From: an uncultured Robiginitomaculum sp. | GTDB lineage: Bacteria; Pseudomonadota; Alphaproteobacteria; Caulobacterales; Maricaulaceae | Direction: 5' to 3' | Length of the DNA: 35,970 nt | NCBI GenBank assembly: GCA_938001945.1 | Contig: CALLBH010000051.1 | Coordinates: 1-35,970, forward strand | In this document: one piece after another, positions 24,960 to 33,088 of the stretch | How the letters are laid out: every line of letters starts with the position of its first letter | Position numbering within the stretch: position 1 is the first letter of the stretch | The notes under the pieces: model-generated | Seen by the model: only the letters and a program-made list of their open reading frames with translations | The model's database searches: none | Told to the model about the DNA's origin: nothing | Translations under genes and position numbers: made by a program

Positions 24960-26402
24960 ATGCACACAACACAAAATTATGGTCGGAAATCCCTGAAGGT
25001 TTTATTGCTCGGAAGCATCTTCTTTTTGGGAGCCTGCGCCACTACAACTACGCAGTATAATAGCGACAACATCGAATTGCGTATGTCGGAGCTTCCTCAA
25101 ACGCCGCCACTACCAGCGGGCTTTGAAGAAGCGCCTTTATCACTTGAGGACGTTAGAGCTATGGCGGTTAGCCGTAATGCAGAGTACCGTCAGAAATCGG
25201 CCCGCATTCTGCAAAGCGTAAGTCAAAGAGGCGGAAACAAAGATCTTATGCCGCGCCTTTACGCGCAATCATTTGGTCGGTGGCGGAGCAATACGGATGC
25301 GTCTGTTGGCGTTAGAGTCGATGACCCTAATAGCAATATGCCTGTTGATTTTTTCACGGCGCAAGACCGGACATTTGCCAATTCAAATATCTCTCTCAAT
25401 TGGAATCTGCTTGATTTAGGTCTGACCGGTTACATGAAAGGCGTCTCGAATATCGAAGATTATGACGCGCAAGAACAGATGCGTCTTGGATGTCATCAAA
25501 TGACGGTTGATGTTGAACGCGCATATTGGCGCTATGTTGCTTACAAGCGAGCTGTAGATAAATCTGCGTGGCTAAATGATCGCATTGAATATGGCATGCA
25601 ATTGTCAGAAACGCATATGGAAGAAAACCCTGAGAGTCGTCTTGAAGAGCTTATGTATCAACGTGAACTCATTGATATTAAGCGCTGGTACGAGTCCTTG
25701 TTTCGCGGATTAGTCTCCGCAGAGGCAGATATGGCAAAATTGTTGAATGTTCCTGTGGGTACTAAGATTTCTCTCGACCCTGATCCAAATTACAATGAGA
25801 CCCTAGGGCAAGTTGAAGAGTTTGATATTAGTTCACTCGCAATGGAAGCCTATCAGAACAGACCTGAAATTCGGAGGGCCCTATATAATGTCGATAAGAA
25901 AGAGCTAAATAACAAACAAGAAATTCTGCGTCACTTACCGGGGATTAATATGTTTGTTTCTGGCAATAATGACACGAATAGTTTCAAGCTTAATCAGGAT
26001 TTCTTTTCGGCCGGCGTTGACTTGTCCTGGAATGTTTTAGGTCTCTTAGACCTCGATCGGAAAAACAAACTCGGTAAGTCTGAGCTCGCATTGATGGAGC
26101 AAGATGTGCAGGTCGTCGCCACAGCAATTTTTGCGCAAATCGTACTGGCTTATCAGGACGTGAAAAATATGGAGCATGAGGTTGATTTAGCCTGGAGAGC
26201 GAAAAGCATTCAAGGTGAGATCACACAGCGTCTCTCCAGCGATTTTGAAAAAGGTGACGCCCGAGAGATATATGTTGTTAAAGAGGAGCTTCTAAGAGAG
26301 ATGAGCGTGATCAGAGAAGATCTATCGCGCGCCGATCTCTTTGCTGCACGTGCGCGCTACGATCTAAGCCTTGGCGTCGTTAAAGCCTGCGAAGCCGGAT
26401 AA
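24960..26402 (+). CDS. TolC/OprM-family outer-membrane efflux lipoprotein
   Basis: The product from the ATG at 24960 has 480 residues with AAGGTG five to six bases upstream. An in-frame ATG at 24945 and a TTG at 24927 are less well placed. The signal ends in a lipobox L-G-A-C26. The body has the two-fold helical layout of outer-membrane factors: SLEDVRAMAVSRNAEYR opens the first half, ISLNWNLLDLGL is the beta strand and turn, and the second half has VDLSWNVLGLLDLD before a long final helix. Trimers would form a channel through the outer membrane and periplasm. No RND pump or membrane-fusion protein is in the window. With the glycan operon ending just upstream and an independent sigma-54-type promoter, polysaccharide or cargo export is plausible. 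Confidence 0.85.
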   Translation: MHTTQNYGRKSLKVLLLGSIFFLGACATTTTQYNSDNIELRMSELPQTPPLPAGFEEAPLSLEDVRAMAVSRNAEYRQKSARILQSVSQRGGNKDLMPRLYAQSFGRWRSNTDASVGVRVDDPNSNMPVDFFTAQDRTFANSNISLNWNLLDLGLTGYMKGVSNIEDYDAQEQMRLGCHQMTVDVERAYWRYVAYKRAVDKSAWLNDRIEYGMQLSETHMEENPESRLEELMYQRELIDIKRWYESLFRGLVSAEADMAKLLNVPVGTKISLDPDPNYNETLGQVEEFDISSLAMEAYQNRPEIRRALYNVDKKELNNKQEILRHLPGINMFVSGNNDTNSFKLNQDFFSAGVDLSWNVLGLLDLDRKNKLGKSELALMEQDVQVVATAIFAQIVLAYQDVKNMEHEVDLAWRAKSIQGEITQRLSSDFEKGDAREIYVVKEELLREMSVIREDLSRADLFAARARYDLSLGVVKACEAG

Positions 26403-26427
26403 AATATTTAGAGCAAAATAAATGTCC

Positions 26428-26459
26428 TGACCGAATTAACCGGTCAGTTCAATTTTTTC
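26428..26459 (+). terminator. Terminator of the TolC-like gene, embedded in the 3' end of the convergent activator gene
   Basis: CTGACCG and CGGTCAG pair as a 7-bp stem with loop AATTAAC, followed by TTCAATTTTTT. The right arm also encodes the last codons of the minus-strand activator (Leu-Thr-Gly-stop), so the two genes share the structure. A weaker T-rich tract on the other side suggests it may also act on the minus strand. Confidence 0.75.
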
Positions 26460-27872
26460 TGAAGGCTGGGCAATGTCCCAGCCTTCTTTTTTACGGTAAA
26501 CGGTTGAAGGACTGATGCTTAGCATATCAGAGGCCTTTGGAATGCTTCCGCCGCGCAGCTCAATTGCCGCTTCAATAATAATCCGCTCAATATCTGCTAG
26601 GGGTTGATCCAGATTTATTGTCAATTCATTGGGGTCCTTCGGCGCAAGGGTAACTTCTTCGATGAGACTATATGCGTCCGAGGATACCGCTTTTTGAGGG
26701 GATGTTAGTGACAACATATCCGGCTCTAGAGTGTCCGCATTAAACATCACAACAGCTTTGCGTATGGTGTTTTGCAGCTCCCGGATGTTGCCAGGCCAAC
26801 GATGAGCGAGGACTAGAGACTTGGTCTCTTCGGAGAGGCCTCTAAATGACTTACCCTCTTCCTCGGAAAAGCTTTTTAGAAAGCTGCGTGCAAGTTCGAG
26901 AACATCTTGATCGCGATCGCGCAGGGGAGGCAGGTCAACGGTTAGAACATTTAGACGGTAATAAAGGTCTTCGCGAAATCGCTTTTCTGTGACTTCCTCA
27001 AATGGATTTCTATTTGTCGCACAGACAATGCGCACATCAACTTCTTCGGTCCAATCACTGCCCACGCGTTTGATCTGACTGGTCTGAAGGAATCGCAAAA
27101 GCTTAGCTTGCAAGCCAATATCCATTTCGCAAATTTCATCTAAAAATAATGTTCCGCCATTCGCCTGACTTGCAGCGCCTTTTCGCGCGGCGTCTGCGCC
27201 AGTGAAAGCTCCTTTGACGTGACCGAAAATTTCAGACTCCATCAGGTTTTCTGGTATTGCCGCGCAGTTGATTGCAACGAAAGGTTTCTTCTTGCGATCA
27301 CTGACATCGTGAATGGCACGCGCCGTGACTTCCTTACCGGTCCCAGATTCTCCGGTTACAAAGACCGGCGCTTTTGAGTTGGCGATACTTTCGATTGTTT
27401 TGTAAACAGCGAGCATAGATGAGGAGCTGCCAATGAATCCTGGCAATGTCATTGTGCCTACAGCCTTAGATAGACTACTGACTTTAGTTTTAAGCGAAGC
27501 GCGTTCAATCGCATTTTTGATGGATGTAACAAGACGCTCTTCCGGGAACGGCTTTATCAGAAAGTCATAAGCGCCCAGACGCATGGCATCCACAGCGGAG
27601 TTCACCGACCCATTGGCCGTAATGACGATAAATGTCGTTTCGCTCTGCGCCGCGTCAATGTCAGCCAGAATTTCCAGTCCGCTTACTTCAGGTAATTGCA
27701 AATCAAGGACGACTGTCTTGTACGCGCCTGTCTTTAAAATATTTAAAGCGGTCGCGCCATTTTGGCAAATCTCCGACGAAATGCCCGCATTTTTCAAAAG
27801 CTTCTCATACATGAGCGCCATGGATAAAGTGTCTTCAATAATTAGTACATCAGCTGTGTTTTGGGGGCTCAT
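26436..27872 (-). CDS. Sigma-54-dependent response regulator (NtrC family: REC-AAA+-Fis HTH)
   Basis: The 478-residue cytoplasmic protein has a receiver domain (1-125) with E13-D14 and phospho-acceptor D57 in VVLDLQLPEVSG. The AAA+ domain (about 145-370) has Walker A GESGTGK and the sigma-54-contacting loop GAFTGAD at 221-227. Walker B reads GGTLFLDEI, with the R-finger region near FREDLYYRLNVL. The C-terminal Fis-type helix-turn-helix includes GGSIPKASDMLSISPSTVYRK. Phosphorylation of D57 should allow oligomerisation and opening of sigma-54 promoters. AGGAGA precedes the ATG at 27872, nine bases after the kinase stop, so the two form an operon. Three -24/-12 candidates in the adjacent glycan locus are the obvious targets. 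Confidence 0.95.
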   Translation of the reverse strand: MSPQNTADVLIIEDTLSMALMYEKLLKNAGISSEICQNGATALNILKTGAYKTVVLDLQLPEVSGLEILADIDAAQSETTFIVITANGSVNSAVDAMRLGAYDFLIKPFPEERLVTSIKNAIERASLKTKVSSLSKAVGTMTLPGFIGSSSSMLAVYKTIESIANSKAPVFVTGESGTGKEVTARAIHDVSDRKKKPFVAINCAAIPENLMESEIFGHVKGAFTGADAARKGAASQANGGTLFLDEICEMDIGLQAKLLRFLQTSQIKRVGSDWTEEVDVRIVCATNRNPFEEVTEKRFREDLYYRLNVLTVDLPPLRDRDQDVLELARSFLKSFSEEEGKSFRGLSEETKSLVLAHRWPGNIRELQNTIRKAVVMFNADTLEPDMLSLTSPQKAVSSDAYSLIEEVTLAPKDPNELTINLDQPLADIERIIIEAAIELRGGSIPKASDMLSISPSTVYRKKEGWDIAQPSEKIELTG

Positions 27873-27881
27873 TGTAATCTC

Positions 27882-29909
27882 CTAGGCTGCGTGTTTTGCA
27901 GTCCCAAATAACGTGTCCAAATTTGATAAAGTTTCACGGGCAGCCATGATCGTCTTTTTCGTGGCTCTATGGCATTGTGCGGTCTCGCCAGCTTCGGCCA
28001 GTACATTAGCATTGTCGGCAAGCGAGCTTAGATCGGATAGACCATATGTCCCGGCGAGCCCTTTTAGCGTGTGACTAGGGTGAATGATTTTGCTGATGTC
28101 TTTAGCGATAAGAGCTTTATCCATGGCATCTGCGGCGGCCCTTAAATCAAGCTCAAATTGCGTTTGGAACGCACAGAGCTCATCGGGCGTCAATTCACCT
28201 AGTAATTCAATTAGCGCTAATTTGACGCCCTGCGATGCGTTGTCCATATTATATTCCCTGTCGAATAAATTCGAGGCAATGGCGGCGATCAAATCCGTGC
28301 GTTTAAACGGTTTTGTCACAACGTCATTCATTCCAATCGTCTTCAAGTTTTGAATTTCGTGGAAATTTCCCATGGCTGTGAGCGCAATAATTGGAATGTT
28401 CCGATAAGACTTTTGAGACTCCCGAATATGGCGGCATGCTTCTTTGCCGCTCATTTCCGGCATGAAAATATCCATCAAAATGATGTCAAATTGGGCGTTT
28501 TCTAAGGCCTTTAAGGCCTCACGGCCATTGTCCACAATAGTGATGCTTTTGCAGTGGTTTGATAAAATTCGTGAGACGACCATTTGGTTTGTTTTGTTGT
28601 CTTCTGCAATCAAGACGCGGCATTCAGAAATGTCTTCATTTGTGCTCGGATATCGGGGTTGGACTTCCTCAGTCTTCGCGCTGGGTATGGGAAGCGTAAC
28701 CCAAAATTCTGACCCTTTGCCAAGCTCACTATCCACGCCAATGCGCCCGCCCATCATTTCCGCAATGATTTTTGAAATCGTTAGTCCGAGGCCTGTTCCG
28801 TCATGGTTTCTCGAATCCGAGTCATCCACCATAAAAAATTCGTCAAATAATCTTGCGGCAGCGTCTTCTGAAATGCCAATACCCGAATCTTTGACACTAC
28901 ATTTTAAACTCCACATTTCATCGGATGTTTGATGGGTCATAATCTTGAGAGAAATGCTTCCGGACTTGGTGAACTTCAGAGCGTTGCTGACATAGTTCAT
29001 TAAAATCTGCCTGATACGGCCTAAGTCGCCCTTCAAGAACACATTGTCGGCTTGTGATGCATCGATTGTAAAATCGACGCCGATATCTTTGGCTTTGACT
29101 TTGAAGAGTTGGAATACATCGTCAAAAACGTCTCGCGCCGAAAAAATCTCATCTATATAGGTTATATTTCCTGAAGAAATTCGCGCGTAATCAAGAACAT
29201 CATTGATGACTCTTAGAAGCGCGAGTGAGGATTTTTCCGCCGTTTTAACGAGGTCTCTCTGATCTTTGTTAAGCGGCGTTTCACCTAAAATGTCTAAAAT
29301 TCCTAAAACTGCATTGAAGGGTGTGCGAATTTCATGGCTCATCGCAGCCAAGAACTTTGATTTTACTTTACTGGCTTTCTCTGCGGCATCTTTGGCTTCG
29401 ATAAGGGCGGTTTGTGCGGCTTTAGCTTCTGAGATGTCCCGGATGTAAGCGATGAAAATATCGCCGCTCTCGCGCTGACTTCTGGAAATTGCGAGCTCGG
29501 ACATGAACTCAGTTCCGTCGGCGCGCAGGGCCTCGATTTCAATTCTTTGACCCAATATTTTTTCTTGCCCGGTATTTTTCATTCGAGCCATGCCGGCATT
29601 ATGAGCATCTCTGTAACGCTGAGGAACAATTAGTTCTGCCATGCTTTGGCCGATGACTTCATCGCGCTTATAATCGAATATTTTCTCGGCAGACGCGCTA
29701 AACTCAATAATGTTTCCGTCCAAATCAATTACAATTATTCCATCTAGTGATGCCGCTACAGTTGCTTGGAGTTGATCGGCGTTTATCTCAGCCTTTCGTT
29801 CAGCGACTCTGGCTTGATCCTGCCATTTCAGGTTCGTTCGCCGAAAGCCATAGCCAAGACAAAACGAAACCGCTGCCGCTCCAATTGTAATGTACAACGC
29901 GTCCACCAT
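27882..29909 (-). CDS. Membrane-anchored hybrid histidine kinase (TM-PAS-HisKA-HATPase-REC-HPt)
   Basis: I start at the ATG at 29909, which has AGGAG four bases upstream; a TTG at 29951 in frame lacks one. The 675-residue protein has an N-terminal membrane helix (about 4-22), a linker coil, a PAS domain (about 45-160, GIIVIDLDGNIIEF and IAYIRDISE), and HisKA with H192 in AAMSHEIRTPFNA. HATPase motifs are MNYVSNALKF, KDSGIGIS and GTGLGLTIS. The receiver has D480 in LMDIFMPEMSG and the C-terminal HPt has H613 in HTLKGLAG. All relay steps up to the final regulator are thus in one protein, and the final regulator is the next gene. Phosphate flow H192 to D480 to H613 to D57 of the activator is the expected route (inference). 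Confidence 0.94.
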   Translation of the reverse strand: MVDALYITIGAAAVSFCLGYGFRRTNLKWQDQARVAERKAEINADQLQATVAASLDGIIVIDLDGNIIEFSASAEKIFDYKRDEVIGQSMAELIVPQRYRDAHNAGMARMKNTGQEKILGQRIEIEALRADGTEFMSELAISRSQRESGDIFIAYIRDISEAKAAQTALIEAKDAAEKASKVKSKFLAAMSHEIRTPFNAVLGILDILGETPLNKDQRDLVKTAEKSSLALLRVINDVLDYARISSGNITYIDEIFSARDVFDDVFQLFKVKAKDIGVDFTIDASQADNVFLKGDLGRIRQILMNYVSNALKFTKSGSISLKIMTHQTSDEMWSLKCSVKDSGIGISEDAAARLFDEFFMVDDSDSRNHDGTGLGLTISKIIAEMMGGRIGVDSELGKGSEFWVTLPIPSAKTEEVQPRYPSTNEDISECRVLIAEDNKTNQMVVSRILSNHCKSITIVDNGREALKALENAQFDIILMDIFMPEMSGKEACRHIRESQKSYRNIPIIALTAMGNFHEIQNLKTIGMNDVVTKPFKRTDLIAAIASNLFDREYNMDNASQGVKLALIELLGELTPDELCAFQTQFELDLRAAADAMDKALIAKDISKIIHPSHTLKGLAGTYGLSDLSSLADNANVLAEAGETAQCHRATKKTIMAARETLSNLDTLFGTAKHAA

Positions 29910-29968
29910 AATACTCCTATGGGTGGCATTATGAATCAAAGCGCTTAACAAACGTTCAGGTTGTGTGG

Positions 29969-29984
29969 TTAGGAAGGCCTTAAC
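29969..29984 (+). promoter_or_regulatory. CtrA-like box upstream of the kinase/activator operon
   Basis: TTAG-GAAGGCC-TTAAC matches TTAA-N7-TTAAC with one mismatch, the same variant seen before the TolC-like gene. It lies 60 bp before the kinase start. Such short motifs arise by chance, so the call is weak. Confidence 0.3.
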
Positions 29985-30032
29985 ATTTGCGGCGTGAGTT
30001 AAGCGGATGCCAACAATTATTATAGAACAAAG

Positions 30033-30052
30033 AGACGTATAATTTTACGTCT
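30033..30052. terminator. Hairpin between the kinase operon and tRNA-Thr
   Basis: AGACGTA and TACGTCT form a 7-bp stem with loop TAATTT. On the plus strand it is followed by TTATTCTTT; on the minus strand by CTTTGTTC. It most likely ends the tRNA-Thr transcript, whose 3' end is about 60 bases away on the minus strand. Confidence 0.55.
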
Positions 30053-30110
30053 TTATTCTTTGGAGGAGGCAAGTTTATAATTGATACTCATGTATCAGCA
30101 GCTCAAAAAA

Positions 30111-30185
30111 TGGTGCCGCGAGGGAGAATTGAACTCCCGACCTCATCATTACCAATGATGCGCTCTACCCCTGAGCTACCGCGGC
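30111..30185 (-). tRNA. tRNA-Thr (anticodon GGU)
   Basis: The 75-base minus-strand sequence folds as a cloverleaf with the 3' CCA encoded. The acceptor stem is GCCGCGG with TCGCGGC (one G-U pair). The D-stem is GCTC/GAGC, the anticodon stem CATCA/TGATG, and the T-stem GGGAG/CTCCC with loop TTCAATT. The anticodon loop TTGGTAA places GGT at positions 34-36, which reads ACC/ACU threonine codons. A possible promoter is TTGCAT (30245-30240) with TATATG (30224-30219), but the 15-base spacing is short. No duplicated tRNA end or integrase is nearby, so I see no sign of integration here. Confidence 0.95.
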
Positions 30186-30284
30186 GAATTTGGACTGTTA
30201 GGTCAAATTTCCTACGCCCATATATGAGATTTTGAAACTATGCAAAGTCACAAACATCATTATTCAGGCCGCTCCCTACAAGTA

Positions 30285-30314
30285 TTTGACATGGGGGTGC
30301 AAGTCAAAACTAGG
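30285..30314 (+). promoter_or_regulatory. Possible promoter with inverted repeat upstream of the 37-codon gene
   Basis: A perfect -35-like TTGACA at 30286-30291 is followed 17 bases later by ACTAGG, a poor -10. TTTGAC (30285-30290) and GTCAAA (30303-30308) are also inverted repeats, so a dimeric regulator or a second divergent -35 is possible. Confidence 0.3.
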
Positions 30315-30380
30315 TTCCCGTGCTGCTCGGGTAACGCCTCGCTATTGACGACTATACCTGCTGGCCGCTAGGCAATGCTC

Positions 30381-30494
30381 ATGTCTAAAAGCGAAACGCA
30401 GAAAACAGAAAAGCAACGCGCGCAAGAACGCAAAGCTAAAGCCTTGCGTGATAATCTTCGCCGCCGAAAACAGGCTGGCCGAAAGGCGGATTAA
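30381..30494 (+). CDS. Small basic protein (37 residues), conserved-looking
   Basis: The reading frame begins MSKSETQKTE and ends RRRKQAGRKAD, giving a strongly basic, helical 37-residue peptide. Small proteins with an LRxNLRRRK-type core are, to my knowledge, common in alphaproteobacteria near murA, but their function is unknown and I recall this family only by pattern. An in-frame ATG two codons upstream (30375) is an alternative start; neither has a strong ribosome site. A good terminator begins nine bases after the stop, which supports a real, separately transcribed gene. Nucleic-acid binding would fit its charge but is not shown. Confidence 0.7.
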   Translation: MSKSETQKTEKQRAQERKAKALRDNLRRRKQAGRKAD

Positions 30495-30503
30495 ATACTG
30501 TTA

Positions 30504-30532
30504 TGAGGCCCAAAATAGGGCCTCATTATTGT
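30504..30532. terminator. Bidirectional terminator between the 37-codon gene and the disrupted gene
   Basis: TGAGGCCC and GGGCCTCA form a perfect 8-bp GC-rich stem with loop AAAATA, followed by TTATTGTT on the plus strand. The minus-strand gene ends at 30549, so the hairpin can also serve it. Confidence 0.8.
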
Positions 30533-30548
30533 TGGGGAAAGGCGCGTC

Positions 30549-31084
30549 TTAATTTCCTGTCCCTGATGAACTTTCAGGGTCAAAGAAATAGAGCTGCGGG
30601 AAGCTCTTCCCGTCGGCGGTCGTCAAAACAATTGATAAATATCCTGAGACTTTCCATTGCCCTTCTTTTGAGACAACGTTGAGTGTCTTTTTAGACTCGC
30701 ATTGCAGATATTTCGTATCTTTGGCCGGAGGCGTTGGAGGGGCAATCTCATGAGAGTCGGACCATTTCGCTAGATAAGACGTTGAGTCTTCAGGATCAAA
30801 CAATGAAAGTGGCTCACGCATATTGGCGGGAATTGAAATGAGCGTGCAATCCGTAACGCTCATACTTTCTAAAATCATGTCACTTTGCGCGTCACAATTT
30901 TCATTTGGAGATGCGCCGATGACTTCTATTGCAAGCTCATCGCCGGCTTGGAAATTAAATGTTCCGGCAAGCGGCCCTGTATCAAGTTTTTCGCATTTTT
31001 GATCATTTGGCCCAAGGATTTAATAGTTCAAAGCCTCGTAACTTGCCGAATGTCAAAGTTGAGTTGTAAAGTGTATGTTGTCAT
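30549..31084 (-). pseudogene. Frame-disrupted hypothetical gene behind the CadC-like regulator
   Basis: Not recognised. An open frame ending at 30549 runs back to a stop near 31020. Residues well upstream of its first ATG (30878), such as GPNDQKCEKLDTGPLAG and FNFQAGDELAIEVIG, look like real protein. That frame has no ATG, GTG or TTG in its first 45 codons. The natural start appears to be the ATG at 31084, with AAGGA eight bases upstream and directly behind the regulator stop. Its frame (MTTYTLQLNFDIRQVTRL) hits TGA after 18 codons and is in a different phase. One indel does not reconcile them, because the downstream frame has its own TAA in between. Either the gene is decayed, the assembly has errors here, or the true product starts at 30878 (109 residues). 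Confidence 0.55.
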
Positions 31085-31095
31085 AGTTTCTTTCC

Positions 31096-32784
31096 TTATC
31101 GTGCGAGCAGCTTGTGGTATCCGGGGTCTTGGCGCAGGCGCGCGAGTTCCGGGTCATTCTTTATTTCGGTGAGGGGGTACCCTGCATCAATCGTGCGCCC
31201 CAATAATATTAGCGCGCGGTCGCGCTCCGACATGATTTCATAGATTACAACTGTGCGGTAGAGTTGCGACGATGTCATATTTGCATTGAAATCAACTTGC
31301 ATCAAAATCGTTCTTGAAGCGTCCAAGTTGCCGAGCTTCGCAAAGTATAGAGCCTCGCGTGTATCTAAATTGCGATTGTTCGGGTTCCTGCCTCGGCTCT
31401 CTTGCAAGAGCTGAATGGCGCGGCGATAGGCCGTTTCTGCGTCTTTTTTTCGGCCCGCCGTCCAGCGATATGAATCGGCAAGGTTCGCCCAATATAAATA
31501 GTTATGGGAGTCTCCTTCGAGCTTAAGTGTTTTTTCAAATGCTGACGCGGCGGTCTCATATTGCCCTTGAAAGAATAAGTAGGCCCCTAGGTTGCTATAG
31601 AGGAGTGAGCTCTCATTTACTGCTAATCCCTTTTGAATGACTTTAATGGCTGCGCTCGTTTTGTCTTGCATGTGCAGGGCGTGAGCGAGCTGCGCATATG
31701 CCCGAGGATTGTCCGTCGCTAAATCTATACCGCGTTTAAATGTATGTTCAGCGTCTTCAAACCGATCTTGAGAAACATAATTCTCAGCTAAGTCCAAATG
31801 GAATATGGCGTAGTCCGGATGAATAGAAATGCCTGAATTAAGCGTTTGATTGGAGTCCTCTATGCGGTTTGATTTTCTGTAAATTCTAGCCCGCGACTCA
31901 ATGCTCAATTTGTTATCCGGATCCAGTATGTCAGCGCGATCAAGAAATTCCAAAGCCCGTTCATATTGGCCCTCATATTCAATGGCCCAGCCTACGGCGA
32001 TGTTAGCAATGGCTAAATGCTCGTCGGAGCGTAAAGCCGCTTCTGCGTGAGATTTTGCTCGCTGAAGCGTTGCAGGATCACGTTCAAGGTGCGTATACTC
32101 CCGCATGAGCGACAGCGCCAGGCCCGCGCGCGCAGCGCTGTGGTCTGGATCATTCGCGAGCACGTTTTTGAAGATATCTTGCGCGTCTTGGATTGCGCCA
32201 TCTTTGGTGAATTTTTCAATATTTACATAGCCTGCATCTAAACGGGTATTGACCGGAGATAGATTGCCAATATCGGGCGAAACAGTCCAAACCGCAGCGA
32301 TGGCAATCGCGAATATGGATAAGGCCAGAAGCCATATTTTCTTGCGCGGTTTAAACTGAGGTAAATTTTCTGACACGTTTTTTGGAAGCGCAGGCTTCGG
32401 AGTTGTTGTTTCCACGGGAGTTTCAGGTGCGATAGATTTAGCTGTTTCAATAGCGTCGATTTTCTGTGCGATCTGCTGTGTGGCTGTTGATAATTCTGCG
32501 ACGAGCCGATATCCCTTGCGCGGTATCGTTTTTATATATGTATGAGGCTTTTTATTGTCGCCTAGCGCTTTTCGTAAAATTGAAATCGCGCGAGAGAGAC
32601 GCTCATCGCCTCCAAATTCAACGCCCCAAACAGCAGAGATTAAATCGTCTCGCGACATGACTTGGCCAGGATTGTCCGCAAGGACGCGCAAAAGATCCAT
32701 GATCTTCGGCTCTACGCGGGATAGTCCATTCGGGGACTCAATTAGGCTTCCGTCGAAGTCAATATTGGATTTACCAATTTTCAT
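31096..32784 (-). CDS. CadC/ToxR-like membrane regulator: OmpR-type winged helix, TM, periplasmic TPRs
   Basis: The 562-residue protein has an N-terminal OmpR/PhoB-type DNA-binding domain (1-97): LSRVEPKIMDLLRVLADNPG, SRDDLISAVWG, RLSRAISILRKALGD and the wing YIKTIPRKGYRL. A Thr/Pro-rich linker follows, then a single membrane helix (about 150-168), and a C-terminal array of TPR-like helices (about 180-560), for example ALEFLDRADILDPDN, AIFHLDLAENYVSQDRFEDA and AASAFEKTLKLEG. There is no receiver domain, so control is presumably by protein or envelope state, as in CadC/ToxR-type one-component regulators. It is divergent from the 32957-33088 small gene, and tandem 11-bp repeats of the type bound by OmpR-family proteins lie between them. 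Confidence 0.9.
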   Translation of the reverse strand: MKIGKSNIDFDGSLIESPNGLSRVEPKIMDLLRVLADNPGQVMSRDDLISAVWGVEFGGDERLSRAISILRKALGDNKKPHTYIKTIPRKGYRLVAELSTATQQIAQKIDAIETAKSIAPETPVETTTPKPALPKNVSENLPQFKPRKKIWLLALSIFAIAIAAVWTVSPDIGNLSPVNTRLDAGYVNIEKFTKDGAIQDAQDIFKNVLANDPDHSAARAGLALSLMREYTHLERDPATLQRAKSHAEAALRSDEHLAIANIAVGWAIEYEGQYERALEFLDRADILDPDNKLSIESRARIYRKSNRIEDSNQTLNSGISIHPDYAIFHLDLAENYVSQDRFEDAEHTFKRGIDLATDNPRAYAQLAHALHMQDKTSAAIKVIQKGLAVNESSLLYSNLGAYLFFQGQYETAASAFEKTLKLEGDSHNYLYWANLADSYRWTAGRKKDAETAYRRAIQLLQESRGRNPNNRNLDTREALYFAKLGNLDASRTILMQVDFNANMTSSQLYRTVVIYEIMSERDRALILLGRTIDAGYPLTEIKNDPELARLRQDPGYHKLLAR

Positions 32785-32819
32785 TTTCCCCCACTATTAT
32801 GGCCCAACATGTTCTTTAT

Positions 32820-32835
32820 ATTCAACATTTTGAAT
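32820..32835. repeat. Inverted repeat ATTCAA-CATT-TTGAAT
   Basis: A perfect 6-bp inverted repeat about 36 bp upstream of the CadC-like regulator start. It is a candidate autoregulatory site or part of the promoter region; the flanking DNA is very A/T-rich, so chance is possible. Confidence 0.3.
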
Positions 32836-32893
32836 GTGATTACAATTAAACTTCTTCAAAGTTCAATTTTCAAGTTTTGCCATGTTTTTCACG

Positions 32894-32915
32894 ACCTAAG
32901 AAAAACCTAAGAAAA
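32894..32915 (+). promoter_or_regulatory. Two tandem 11-bp repeats (ACCTAAGAAAA), OmpR/PhoB-type operator candidate
   Basis: ACCTAAGAAAA occurs twice head to tail with no gap. A 7-bp core plus 4-bp A-tract repeated at 11-bp spacing is the layout of Pho-box-like sites for OmpR-family winged-helix dimers. It lies 110 bp upstream of the CadC-like regulator and 42 bp upstream of the small gene at 32957. CATTAA at 32920-32925 could be a -10 for the plus strand. Confidence 0.55.
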
Positions 32916-32956
32916 CTCTCATTAAACCAACAGGACTTTGAAGGAGGTGTTTGGCA

Positions 32957-33088
32957 TTGAGTAAGGGCATCAAACATAGGCGTGGGGCGATATGTTTGAG
33001 GGGGATAAGTGGAACTGTGGTGGTTTGCGAGCAGACGCAAACACTTTCATTTATCCCCGCCTTTTGGGTCCGATATGTGGGGCTATAA
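32957..33088 (+). CDS. Possible 43-residue protein or small RNA with its own terminator
   Basis: A perfect AGGAGG (32942-32947) sits nine bases before a TTG, which opens a 44-codon frame ending TAA at 33086-33088. A strong terminator starts at the very next base. The peptide begins MSKGIKHRRGAICLRG and ends IPAFWVRYVGL, with a basic start and a hydrophobic end, and is not recognised. The same DNA also folds well as RNA: GTTTGCG/CGCAAAC with a 6-base loop, enclosed by GGGGATAA/TTATCCCC, with an alternative pairing of AGGC-GT-GGGG to CCCCGCCT. A small RNA is therefore an equal possibility. It does not contain the conserved signatures I know for tmRNA, RNase P RNA or SRP RNA. Confidence 0.45.
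   Translation: MSKGIKHRRGAICLRGISGTVVVCEQTQTLSFIPAFWVRYVGL

Noticed and set aside
30111-30185. tRNA-Thr as an integration site of a mobile element
   Set aside because: No integrase, no duplicated tRNA 3' end and no change in gene content consistent with an island were seen.
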